DNA of 49,328 nt, taken from NCBI RefSeq assembly GCF_006539505.1, contig NZ_BJND01000066.1, positions 1-49,328 on the forward strand. The letters run 5' to 3'. The translations under genes were made by a program, and so were the position numbers. Under the pieces are notes generated by a model. It did no database searches and was not told the origin of the DNA. It worked only from the letters and a program-made list of their open reading frames with translations. Positions 15,611 to 22,670 of this stretch are shown piece by piece; the stretch's first letter is position 1, and the number at the start of each line of letters is the position of its first letter. The stretch is from Streptomyces spinoverrucosus (lineage in GTDB: Bacteria; Actinomycetota; Actinomycetes; Streptomycetales; Streptomycetaceae).

Positions 15611-16597
15611 TCACCGCCCCAGGATGTCTGCGATCTCGGCCAACTGCTCTGCGGTGAGCGGTCCCTTGGCGAGTGCTCCCGCGTTCTCCTCGGCCTGGGC
15701 GACGGTGCGGAAGCCGGGGATCGGGACCGTGTGCGGGCTGCGTGCCCAGATCCAGGCGAGGGCGCCCTGCGCGAGCGTACGGCCGTCGCTGGTCAGGATC
15801 TCCCGCAGCGCGTCGACCCGCCGCGTCCACTCCGGGTCGGCGCCCGCGCCCGGGGCGAATCCCGGCAGCCAGGCGGGCGGCGTGCTGCGGATGTCGCCCG
15901 CGTCGAGGGGCTGCCCGGCGGCCCGCTTGCCGGTCAGCAGGCCCATCGCCAGCGGGCTGCGGTTGATGCTGGCGAGCCCCGACTCCGCGCACAGCGCGAG
16001 CATCTCGGGCGCGTCCTGGAGGACGTTGAGGCGGTGCTGTACGGCGGCACAGTGCGCGCCTTCGGCGAAGACGGCGGCGCGGGCGGGGTCGTCGGTGCTC
16101 CAGGCGTACGCCCGGATCAGTCCTTCCCGCACGAACTCCTCGCAGATCTCGCGGAGTTCGGCCGCCCGGTCCGGGTCGGCGTCGGACAGGTGCAGCTGAT
16201 ACAGGTCGATGTGGTCGGTGTCGAGGCGGCGCAGGGAGGCGGTCAGCGCGCGCCGGGCGTACGCCGGGGAGTCGTCGCCGCCGGTGAGGGTGCGGGTGTC
16301 CTCGTCGAAGAGGTTGCCCCACTTGGTGGCGACGACGACATCGGCGCGGCGCTTGCCGAGGGCGCGGCCGAGGACGCGTTCGCTGTGGCCCGCGCCGTAG
16401 GTGTCGGCGGTGTCGAAGAAGGTGACGCCGAGGTCGAGGGCGCGCCGGATCGCCCGTACGGACTCCTCGTCGTCGACCTTGCCCCAGCCCAGCGGCTGTC
16501 CCTCGGCGTCGCTCCACTCACCGCCGATGGCCCAGCAGCCGAAGCCGAGAGCACTGATGCCGATGCCGCTGCGCCCGAGTGTTCTGGTGGTCTCCAT
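15611..16597 (-). CDS. Aldo/keto reductase
   Basis: A 328-residue NADPH-dependent reductase with a (beta/alpha)8 fold. The catalytic tetrad is visible: D and Y in FFDTADTYGAGHSE (~residues 61-67), K in VVATKWGN and H in LYQLHLSD. The C-terminal IPGFRTVAQAEENAGAL is the cofactor phosphate-binding region. It is nearest in layout to the AKR11/AKR12-like YhdN/IolS group of general stress reductases. The ATG at 16597 is weakly supported by upstream purines. The gene is preceded on the same strand by the SnoaL-like gene with an 80-bp gap and may be co-transcribed with it. The physiological substrate is unknown. Confidence 0.92.
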   Translation of the reverse strand: METTRTLGRSGIGISALGFGCWAIGGEWSDAEGQPLGWGKVDDEESVRAIRRALDLGVTFFDTADTYGAGHSERVLGRALGKRRADVVVATKWGNLFDEDTRTLTGGDDSPAYARRALTASLRRLDTDHIDLYQLHLSDADPDRAAELREICEEFVREGLIRAYAWSTDDPARAAVFAEGAHCAAVQHRLNVLQDAPEMLALCAESGLASINRSPLAMGLLTGKRAAGQPLDAGDIRSTPPAWLPGFAPGAGADPEWTRRVDALREILTSDGRTLAQGALAWIWARSPHTVPIPGFRTVAQAEENAGALAKGPLTAEQLAEIADILGR

Positions 16598-16677
16598 GTC
16601 CGGTGAGGCTAGGAGTTGGAGCGCACTTCAGCACAAGCGCAAGCACAAGCCGCACGGCGCGATTCACGGGGTCCTGC

Positions 16678-17004
16678 TCACGCCTGCCCGGTCTCGAAAC
16701 GGGTGATCCTGCCGTCGTCGCCGACGGTGAAGGTCCACCGGGTGCGCATCTCGCCCCAGGTGTCGTTGCGGTAGCGGGCGATGAGGGAGCGGCCGCCGTT
16801 GGACTCGTTGTCGACCTTCATGTGGCCGTTGGAGGAGAAGATCTCCCGGTCGATCCAGTCCGCGAGGTCACGGTCCGTGCCGTCGTCGGCCATGGTGGCG
16901 CCGGGTGCGAGGAGGGTCATGAAGCCCTCCCGGTCGTGGGAGTTGACAGCGGTGACGAAGGCGCGGACCGCCGGGTCACTCAGCTTGGCCGTCTGAATCG
17001 TCAT
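16678..17004 (-). CDS. SnoaL/NTF2-like nuclear transport factor 2 family protein
   Basis: A 108-residue cone-shaped alpha+beta protein. It begins AVRAFVTAVNSHDREGFMTLLAPGATMADDGT, the typical SnoaL-like start, then DRDLADWIDREIFSSNGHMKV and ends RWTFTVGDDGRITRFETGQ. Family members are small-molecule isomerases, cyclases or binding proteins; nothing here fixes the ligand. The ATG at 17004 follows GAGGGTG; a GTG 9 nt upstream is an alternative. It heads an apparent unit with the aldo/keto reductase gene and is divergent from the DoxX gene, the shared gap holding two arrays of 10-bp repeats. Confidence 0.85.
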   Translation of the reverse strand: MTIQTAKLSDPAVRAFVTAVNSHDREGFMTLLAPGATMADDGTDRDLADWIDREIFSSNGHMKVDNESNGGRSLIARYRNDTWGEMRTRWTFTVGDDGRITRFETGQA

Positions 17005-17102
17005 GCCAGTCACCCTCACATCGCGCCCGGCACCCCGCCACCCGAACGGCTGCCCGGGAGGGCCGGGTGGGTGGCGGGCTGCGACGGTGGATTGGAGTCC
17101 AC

Positions 17103-17162
17103 TTCCGCACCGTTCCACACCGTTCCGCACCTCTGCATCGTTCTGCATCGTTCTGCATCGGG
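17103..17162. repeat. Two adjacent 10-bp-period tandem arrays upstream of doxX
   Basis: Array A has three 10-bp units of the type TTCCRCACCG (17103-17132). It is followed without a gap by array B, three units of CTGCATCGTT (17133-17162, the last degenerate). The whole is 60 bp phased at one helical turn and ends in the Shine-Dalgarno of the DoxX gene (start 17170). Both the promoter and leader of doxX must lie in or beside it. Confidence 0.8.
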
Positions 17163-17169
17163 AGACATC

Positions 17170-17739
<570 letters not shown>

Positions 17740-17754
17740 CGGGTCCTCCTGGCT

Positions 17755-17823
17755 GTCAGCGGTCCGCGATCCCCCGCGTCAGTCCGCAATCCCCTCCCCC
17801 GTCAGTCCACGATCCCCGCGTCA
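17755..17823. repeat. ~19-23-bp degenerate tandem repeat over a stop codon
   Basis: Three units beginning GTCAG at 17755, 17778 and 17801, each followed by a GATCCCC-like core. On the minus strand the last unit encodes the final residues and TGA of the LuxR fragment (…GIVD-stop), and two more copies of that coding tail plus TGA follow it. The 3' end of the fragment has evidently been duplicated in tandem. Confidence 0.75.
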
Positions 17824-17978
17824 TGAGCCAGCAGCCCCGCCTGCGTGCGGTTGACGCAGCCCAGCTTGTCCAGCGTGCGGGAGACATAGCCCTTGATCGT
17901 GGCCTCCGACAGATAAAGGCGGGCCGCGATCTGGGCGTTGGACAGGCCCTCGCCCAGGCCCGCCAGGACCTGCCGATC
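17802..17978 (-). pseudogene. LuxR-type response regulator, C-terminal fragment
   Basis: Only the DNA-binding tail remains, about 57 residues: RQVLAGLGEGLSNAQIAARLYL, then SEATIKGYVSRTLDKLGCVNRTQAGLLAHDAG. This is a standard NarL/FixJ helix-turn-helix with recognition helix SEATIKGYVSR. The receiver domain and linker are absent; homology stops abruptly near 17978, where the sequence becomes an ABC permease fragment on the other strand. No start codon or promoter is left, so it is a relic. Its stop codon is embedded in the tandem repeat at 17755-17823. Confidence 0.85.
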
Positions 17979-18168
17979 CACTCCGGTCCGCTGAACGCCA
18001 TCGCCGACGTGCTGCCGGTGAAGCCGTTCAACGACGCCCTGCTCGCGGCGTTCACCACGGCCGACGCGGGCCTGCCCTGGCGGGACCACCTGGTGCTGCT
18101 GCTGTGGGGGTGCGGCCGGGGCGGCGGTGGCGGTGCGGCGGTTCAGGTGGGACCCGCGGCCGGAGTGA
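17979..18168 (+). pseudogene. ABC-2-type transporter permease, C-terminal fragment with frameshift
   Basis: The plus strand from about 17979 encodes HSGPLNAIADVLPVKPFNDAL, AAFTTADAGLPWRDHLVLLLWG, the last cytosolic/membrane part of an ABC-2 permease. After LLLWG the frame is lost at a run of five G (18106-18110). Removing one G restores a tail ending VAVRRFRWDPRPE and a TGA at 18166-18168, as in intact Streptomyces permeases. So the gene is both 5'-truncated and frameshifted. It abuts the LuxR fragment head to head. In intact loci such regulators commonly neighbour ABC ATPase/permease genes. Confidence 0.8.
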
Positions 18169-18293
18169 CCTGACACCGCGCCAGGCCAGCGGTGGCGGGC
18201 CCGGTAGGGGCGGGGCAGGCTGGAGGAGAGGCATGAGCGGCGCGGCGGGCCTGCTGTACGCCGGGTCCCGCGCCCGGAGGAGGCGGGTTGGAC

Positions 18294-18764
18294 ATGACGG
18301 AGACGACCGGTGCGACGACCGTACGCGCCACCGAAACCGGCGCGGCCGCGCGCAGAGGCGAGGGCGGGCCCGGAGGCCGCGGCAGGACCACCATCGCGGA
18401 CGACGTCGTGGCGAAGATCGCCGGGATGGCCGCGCGTGAGGTGCCGGGCATCCATGCCCTGGGCGGTGGCCTCGCCCGCACCATGGGCGCGATGCGCGAA
18501 AGGGTTCCCGGCCGGCGGGCCGGCGTCACCACCGGCGTCAAGGTCGAGGTCGGTGAACGGCAGAGCGCCGTCGATCTCGATGTCGTCGTGGAGTACGGGG
18601 TGGCCATCCCCGACCTCGCCGCCGAGGTACGCGAGAACGTCATCGCGGCGGTGGAGCGGATGACCGGCCTTGAGGTCGTCGAGGTCAACATCGCGGTCGA
18701 CGACGTCCACCTCCCCGAGGAAGAGGAGGAGGGGGAGGAGACGGTGGAGGGGCGGGTCCGGTAG
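18294..18764 (+). CDS. Asp23/Gls24-family envelope stress protein
   Basis: A 156-residue Asp23-domain protein: GRTTIADDVVAKIAGMAAREVPGIHAL, then VEVGERQSAVDLDVVVEYGVAIPDLAAEVRENVIAAVERMTGLEVVEVNIAVDDVHL. The tail is a glutamate-rich run (EEEEEGEETVEG). In Firmicutes Asp23 is a membrane-tethered envelope-stress protein; the Streptomyces forms are uncharacterised. AGGAGG at 18278-18283 lies 10 nt before the ATG at 18294 and 4 nt before an in-frame TTG at 18288; I prefer the ATG. An hsp20 gene follows 88 bp downstream with its own promoter. Confidence 0.88.
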   Translation: MTETTGATTVRATETGAAARRGEGGPGGRGRTTIADDVVAKIAGMAAREVPGIHALGGGLARTMGAMRERVPGRRAGVTTGVKVEVGERQSAVDLDVVVEYGVAIPDLAAEVRENVIAAVERMTGLEVVEVNIAVDDVHLPEEEEEGEETVEGRVR

Positions 18765-18774
18765 CCGCCCACGC

Positions 18775-18804
18775 TTGGCCATATGCCCCATTTGGGGGTA
18801 TATG
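18775..18804 (+). promoter_or_regulatory. hsp20 promoter with embedded palindromic operator
   Basis: TTGGCC (18775-18780) and TATATG (18799-18804) form a -35/-10 pair with an 18-bp spacer. The spacer and -10 are covered by the near-palindrome ATATnCCCC-N5-GGGGnATAT (18781-18803), ideally placed for a repressor. It matches neither the HAIR site (CTTGAGT-N7-ACTCAAG) of HspR nor the RheA operator as I know them. Confidence 0.7.
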
Positions 18805-18852
18805 ACATACGAAGGTGTAGTGCGACAGACGGTGCTGGAGAGGAGAGTGACC

Positions 18853-19269
18853 ATGGTGCTGATGCGTACTGACCCCTTCCGTGAACTGGACCGGCTCGCC
18901 CAGCAGATGTTCGGCACAATGGCCCGGCCTGCCGCGATGCCGATCGACGCGTACGAGAACGAGGGCGCGTTCTGGATCCACTTCGACCTGCCGGGCATCG
19001 ACCCCGACAGCATCGACGTGAACGTCGAGCAGAACGTGCTGACGGTGCGGGCGGAACGCACCGCCCCGAAGGATGTGGAGATGGTGGTCGCCGAGCGGCC
19101 CAGCGGCGTCTTCAGCCGCCAGCTGTTCCTCGGCGACACGCTGGACACCGACAGGATCGAGGCCGGCTACGACGCGGGTGTGCTGACGGTGAAGGTGCCG
19201 ATGGTCGAGAAGGCCCAGGCCCGCAAGATCGAGATCGCCCGTGGTGAGCAGAAGGAGATCGCTGGCTGA
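18853..19269 (+). CDS. hsp20: Hsp20/alpha-crystallin small heat-shock protein
   Basis: A 138-residue ATP-independent holdase. The alpha-crystallin domain spans ~residues 30-130: AYENEGAFWIHFDLPGIDPDSIDVNVEQNVLTVRAER, then GVFSRQLFLGD and the GVLTVKVPM signature, with a C-terminal KIEIARG (I-x-I type motif). The N-terminus DPFRELDRLAQQMFG is typical of actinobacterial Hsp18/Hsp20. The ATG at 18853 follows GAGGAGAG; a GTG 6 nt earlier is possible. It should be heat- or stress-induced through the palindrome between -35 and -10. A strong hairpin follows the gene. Confidence 0.95.
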   Translation: MVLMRTDPFRELDRLAQQMFGTMARPAAMPIDAYENEGAFWIHFDLPGIDPDSIDVNVEQNVLTVRAERTAPKDVEMVVAERPSGVFSRQLFLGDTLDTDRIEAGYDAGVLTVKVPMVEKAQARKIEIARGEQKEIAG

Positions 19270-19279
19270 CCGCTGTGGA

Positions 19280-19307
19280 GGGAGAGGCCCGGAGCTGGGC
19301 CTCTCCC
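19280..19307 (+). terminator. Terminator hairpin after hsp20
   Basis: GGGAGAGGCCC (19280-19290) and GGGCCTCTCCC (19297-19307) form a perfect 11-bp stem with a 6-nt loop (GGAGCT). There is no T-run, as is common for Streptomyces terminators. It starts 11 bp after the hsp20 stop. Confidence 0.8.
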
Positions 19308-19413
19308 TTCGGCGACGTGGGGCGACATGGCGCGGCTGAGATACGGGTCGCGTTGTCCGCGGTGGAGCGGGCCGGCGTGCCGCGGAGGCGGCGTCCGAGA
19401 GGAGGTGATCCGG

Positions 19414-19749
19414 ATGGCAGAGCCCGCGCGCGACCACTACGCGGTTCTCGGCGTGGAGCCGACCGCCTCGGCCCGGCAGATCACCTCCGCCTTCCGCAGG
19501 CTCGTCCGCGCGCTCCACCCCGACACCAACCCGGACCGGACCACGGCGGACGACCGGCTCACCGAGGTCATGGACGCCTACGGCACCCTCCACGACCCGG
19601 CCCTCAGGGCGGCGTACGACGCACATCGCACCCGCCGCACGCCGCAGAAACCGCCAGGCCGCCCCATCCCCGTCCGGGTCACGAGAACGACGGCGCCCCG
19701 GACATCCGACGTCTGGGACCTGCTGTGGCAGTGGACGAATCGGTGGTGA
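19414..19749 (+). CDS. Small J-domain (DnaJ-like) protein
   Basis: A 111-residue protein whose first ~70 residues form a J-domain: DHYAVLGVEPTASARQITSAFRRLVRALHPDTNPD with the essential HPD at 35-37, then DRLTEVMDAYGTLHDPALRAAYDA. The rest is short and basic, ending in a tryptophan-rich WDLLWQWTNRW. There is no G/F region or zinc domain, so it is a minimal (type III) co-chaperone that could recruit DnaK to a specific client. The ATG at 19414 is set by a near-perfect AGGAGGTGAT Shine-Dalgarno. It follows hsp20 and probably shares stress regulation, although a hairpin lies between. Its TGA is repeated in tandem downstream. Confidence 0.9.
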   Translation: MAEPARDHYAVLGVEPTASARQITSAFRRLVRALHPDTNPDRTTADDRLTEVMDAYGTLHDPALRAAYDAHRTRRTPQKPPGRPIPVRVTRTTAPRTSDVWDLLWQWTNRW

Positions 19750-19779
19750 GTCGTGGTGAGTCGTGGTGAGTCGTGGTGA
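19747..19779. repeat. 10-bp tandem repeat beginning at a stop codon
   Basis: TGAGTCGTGG occurs three times in a row (19747-19776), then TGA. The first TGA is the stop codon of the J-domain gene. The array ends 20 bp before the ATG of the next gene and borders its ribosome binding site. Confidence 0.9.
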
Positions 19780-19798
19780 AGGGGAAGGGAGGAAAACA

Positions 19799-20053
19799 AT
19801 GATCACTGAACTGGCCGTCGAGCGGGTGGAGTTCACCTGTGGCCACTGCTGGTTCACCTGGAGCGTCGACTACGGCGTGCAGTACCACCGGGACGACAAC
19901 GGGGCGGAGTGGGAGTACTTCACGCGCGACGGCGAAGCCGTGACCTCCCCCTACGACCCGCAGGGCGCCCCGCCGTGCCCGTACTGCGGCCGCCACTGGG
20001 TGGGCCGCCTGGCCGCGCGTCGGCCGATTCCGGTCACGGTCTCAAACAGTTGA
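19799..20053 (+). CDS. Small zinc-ribbon-like protein
   Basis: An 84-residue protein with two cysteine pairs: FTCGHCWFTW (~residues 15-18) and PCPYCGRHW (~residues 65-68), a C-x-x-C…C-x-x-C layout typical of a zinc ribbon. The loop between is acidic and aromatic (DYGVQYHRDDNGAEWEYF). The C-terminus LAARRPIPVTVSNS is flexible. The ATG at 19799 has GGAGG 7 nt upstream. It is next to the J-domain and Hsp20 genes on the same strand, so a stress role is possible, but no family function is known to me. Confidence 0.82.
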   Translation: MITELAVERVEFTCGHCWFTWSVDYGVQYHRDDNGAEWEYFTRDGEAVTSPYDPQGAPPCPYCGRHWVGRLAARRPIPVTVSNS

Positions 20054-20082
20054 CGAACAGCCGACCCGACCGGCCGACGCCG

Positions 20083-20238
20083 TCATCCGGCGTCGGCCGT
20101 CCCGGCGCCCGGGCCGTCGTCCAGCACGAAGACCTTGGTCCAGGTGGCACCGCACCGGCAGTACGACTCCTCGGTCAGCGCCCCGTCCTCGGTCACACCG
20201 AGACCGCGCCGCAGCCGGACATGAACGTGCTCGCTCAT
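20083..20238 (-). CDS. Small cysteine-containing protein (51 aa)
   Basis: A short minus-strand frame from ATG 20238 to TGA 20083: MSEHVHVRLRRGLGVTEDGA, then TEESYCRCGATWTKVFVLDD and a glycine/alanine tail. The C-R-C-G-x-x-W block recalls the cysteine-aromatic motifs of the neighbouring zinc-ribbon protein (CGHCWFTW), which argues that it is real. A GAGAGGGGATGG stretch lies about 9 nt upstream, and the 10-bp palindrome CTCATATGAG (20256-20265) sits in its promoter area. Codon third positions are G/C as expected. The function is unknown; the small size limits certainty. Confidence 0.55.
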   Translation of the reverse strand: MSEHVHVRLRRGLGVTEDGALTEESYCRCGATWTKVFVLDDGPGAGTADAG

Positions 20239-20449
20239 CGCGGGAACCATCCCCTCTCATATGAGGTCAAGTGCCTCATGGAAGCGGGACGGGAGCAGGG
20301 GAACCACCCGCATTCGCATATCGGACGGCCCCATCACGCATGGTCCCCGATCCACCGCGCACAGCCACCGCCCGCGCGTCGACGCGGCCGATTCACGATC
20401 CGGGCCGCTGGGTACCCGGCACGTCCATGCAACCGAGGACGGTACCGCC

Positions 20450-20863
20450 ATGACCGAGTACGAACGTTCCCGCACGATGCCCGCCCAGCCCGAGCAGGTC
20501 TTCGACGAGGTCGCGAATGTCGGCCGGCTGGAGACCTGGCTGCCGGAGGCGCTGCATGTGGAGTCCGTGGATCTTCCCGCGGTCACCGTGCATGAGGACC
20601 GTACGGACGAGGACACCGCCGCCTTGCTGCGCGCCCAGCGCGACCAGATGCGGCTCGAATGGGGCACCCGGGAACAGGGCAGCTACGCCGGCTGGCTCCA
20701 GGTCGCCGGGATCGGCGCCGGAGCCAGTGAGGTGACGGTCCACCTGTCGTTCTTCGACGACAGCCACGACCCGGGTGAGGAGGCCGTGCGCGACGCCCTG
20801 GACTCCAGCCTGCGGCGCCTGGAGGAGCAGGTGCGGCTGCGGGTCGAGCACGCGGCGGGCTGA
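20450..20863 (+). CDS. SRPBCC (START-like) family protein
   Basis: A 137-residue helix-grip protein: MTEYERSRTMPAQPEQVFDE VANVGRLETWLP is the standard polyketide cyclase/SRPBCC start. The middle LEWGTREQGSYAGWLQVAG IGAGASEVTVHLSFFD forms the strands, and a long C-terminal helix ALDSSLRRLEEQVRLRVEHA closes the cavity. It could bind a lipid or other hydrophobic ligand. The ATG at 20450 follows GAGGAC. It is followed at 20 bp by a small cysteine protein on the same strand, so the two are likely co-transcribed. Confidence 0.85.
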   Translation: MTEYERSRTMPAQPEQVFDEVANVGRLETWLPEALHVESVDLPAVTVHEDRTDEDTAALLRAQRDQMRLEWGTREQGSYAGWLQVAGIGAGASEVTVHLSFFDDSHDPGEEAVRDALDSSLRRLEEQVRLRVEHAAG

Positions 20864-20882
20864 CCGGCGGCCACGAAGCGCC

Positions 20883-21191
20883 ATGGCACGCGCCAAGTCG
20901 TACGCCGTCGCCGCGTCCGGGCAGTGGACCGACGAGGAGGGGGGCCGCCGCCGACTGCCCGCGGGCGAGGTGCACGCCTGGGAGCCGGGCCTGAACCAGA
21001 CCGTCTGCGGGCTGTCCCTGAGCCGCTCCCACCTGGTCCGCTTCCCGCACATCAACTGGCCGGACACCTTCCCGGAATCCGGCGGCGCCGCCGACGAGGT
21101 ACGGCGACAGTGCCCACGCTGCGCCTCGGTCGCCGGGCGGCGCGGCGGTGAGGCACGCCCGGGGTGGCGCCGTATCAACCCTCGCCCTTGA
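20883..21191 (+). CDS. Conserved small protein with cysteine motif
   Basis: A 102-residue hypothetical. It has NQTVCGLSLSRSHLVRFPHI, NWPDTFPES and later RRQCPRCASVAG, a C…C-x-x-C plus histidine arrangement that could coordinate zinc; I have the impression this pattern recurs in Streptomyces hypothetical proteins. The last ~10 residues (RPGWRRINPRP) are encoded by the first unit of a tandem repeat that continues for 310 bp beyond the stop, so the original C-terminus may have been changed by repeat growth. It begins 20 bp after the SRPBCC gene, probably in one operon. Confidence 0.72.
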   Translation: MARAKSYAVAASGQWTDEEGGRRRLPAGEVHAWEPGLNQTVCGLSLSRSHLVRFPHINWPDTFPESGGAADEVRRQCPRCASVAGRRGGEARPGWRRINPRP

Positions 21192-21501
21192 GGCGGGGTG
21201 GCGCCGTATCGGCCCGCGCAGGCGAGCTGCGAGCGCCCTGCATCAACCCCCGCCCGGTGAACCACGGTGGCGCCGTATCAGCCCCGCCCGAGGGCCACGG
21301 CGCGCGTTTCAGCCCCCCCGCCCGAGAGCCACGGCGCCGTTATCAGCCCCCGCACGTGAGCTGCGAGCATCAGCCCCCGCCCGACAGCCGCGGTGGCGCC
21401 GTATCAGCCCCCCCGAAAGCCGCAGTCGCGCCCACATCAGCCCCCTGCCCCACAGCCGCAGCGCGCCCGCATCAGCCAGCCCCCGCCCGTGAGCTCGGCC
21501 T
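21161..21501. repeat. Degenerate tandem repeat tract between convergent genes
   Basis: GGTGGCGCCGTATC recurs at 21163, 21197, 21266 and 21392, and CATCAGCCCCCGCCC-like blocks fill the intervals with variable spacing (~34-126 bp). The first unit encodes the end of the gene at 20883-21191, and its TGA lies between units one and two. The tract runs to the stop of the topoisomerase gene (21502). No gene is seen in the 310 bp between the two stops; open frames there are repeat artefacts. Confidence 0.8.
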
Positions 21502-22536
21502 TCACGCACCCCCCGCATACCCGTCCCGAAGCAAGCGCAGCACCGCCCGTTCGGCGGGACCCTGGGTCGCGGGGATGCCGTAGGCGCCCTCGTCGCCGAG
21601 GTGTGGCAGTGCGGCGGCGACCGTCGTGCCTTCCTCGTACAGCTCGATCACCCGCGGGTTGAGGTAGGACGCCCGGCAGACCGCGGCGGTGTTGCCGAGA
21701 TACCCGGCGACCTCGCGCACCGCCCGGGCCACAGCCCGGCGCCGGGCGGTCCGGCTGCGTGCGACGGGCTGGGAGACGGCCAGTGCAACGGCGGCCATGA
21801 CCGTGGCGTGCCAGGTACGGAAGTCCTTTGCGGTGATGTCCAGACCGGCCAGTTCCCTCAGGTACGCGTTGACGTCGTCGCCGTTCACGTCGTGCCAGGC
21901 GCGCCGCTCCCAGTAGGCCAGGAGCCGCTCCCCGCCACCCCGGCGCCGCAGCAGTGCGGTCAGGCTGCGGCAGGCGGCCGGGTCGGCGACGGTCTGGACG
22001 ATCTCCCTGCCGTGCTTACCGGTGTAGGTGAACAGGACCGCACCGGCCCGGCAGCGGGAATGGTCGCGTTGCAGCGTCGTGAGCCCGAAACTGTTGTTCA
22101 GCTCGGTGTAGCGATCACTGCCGATACGGAAGAAGCCCAGGTCGAGCAGGCGTACGGCGGTGGCGAGCACCCGCTGCCGGGTCAGCCCGCGGTCCCGCAG
22201 ATGCTCCTCGACGGCCTCCCGTACCGCGGGCAGGGCCTCGGCGGCGTCGAGCACATGCTCGTGCTTGGCCTGCTCCTGCTCGGCCCGGAACTGCGGGTGG
22301 TACAGGTACTGGCGGCGTCCGGCGTCGTCGGTGCCGACGGCCTGCAGATGGCCGTTGGCCCGGGTGCAGATCCACACGTCCCGCCAGGCCGGCGGGATGA
22401 CCAGCCCCCGGATCCGCTCCCGCTCCGCCGGATCGCGCAGCGGCTCGCCCCGGGCGTCGAGGTAACGGAAGCCGCGTCCATGGCGCAGGCGGCGGTACCC
22501 GGAGTCGGTGGGACTGCTGTGGTGGAGACGCACCAC
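21502..22536 (-). CDS. DNA topoisomerase IB (poxvirus-like)
   Basis: Relaxes supercoils by nicking one strand through a 3'-phosphotyrosine intermediate. The 344-residue protein has the N-terminal domain (GRGFRYLDARGEPL, IPPAWRDVWICTRANGHLQAVGTDDAGRRQYLYHPQFR) and the catalytic core: the arginine region VRLLDLGFFRIGSDRYTE, the lysine in TYTGKHGREI, the arginine-histidine segment TAKDFRTWHATV and the nucleophilic tyrosine in AVCRASYLNPRVIELY. Bacterial IB enzymes are an accessory family of patchy distribution. The ATG is 22536. The recQ gene is divergent, with 134 bp between. Its C-terminus ends in the repeat tract. Confidence 0.95.
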   Translation of the reverse strand: MVRLHHSSPTDSGYRRLRHGRGFRYLDARGEPLRDPAERERIRGLVIPPAWRDVWICTRANGHLQAVGTDDAGRRQYLYHPQFRAEQEQAKHEHVLDAAEALPAVREAVEEHLRDRGLTRQRVLATAVRLLDLGFFRIGSDRYTELNNSFGLTTLQRDHSRCRAGAVLFTYTGKHGREIVQTVADPAACRSLTALLRRRGGGERLLAYWERRAWHDVNGDDVNAYLRELAGLDITAKDFRTWHATVMAAVALAVSQPVARSRTARRRAVARAVREVAGYLGNTAAVCRASYLNPRVIELYEEGTTVAAALPHLGDEGAYGIPATQGPAERAVLRLLRDGYAGGA

Positions 22537-22670
22537 GACCTCCTTCGTCGGCCGTAGCGCCCGATGTCGCGGTGTTGCCCGGTGTTGCCCGGTCTTGCTG
22601 TCCGCCGCGTACCCGGCGGACAGCCGTCCACACCGGGAGACGGCCGTGGCGACGGGGGTAGTCGGACCTC

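Noticed and set aside
18233..18439. 68-codon frame with a strong GGAGGAGAGG ribosome site starting MSGAAGLLYAGSRA
   Set aside because: After 14 residues it becomes an Arg-rich out-of-frame reading of the Asp23 gene; at most a leader peptide or relic.
18233..22536. Prophage or integrative element
   Set aside because: Topoisomerase IB, RecQ and small genes raised the idea, but no integrase, att repeat, tRNA or replication gene is seen.
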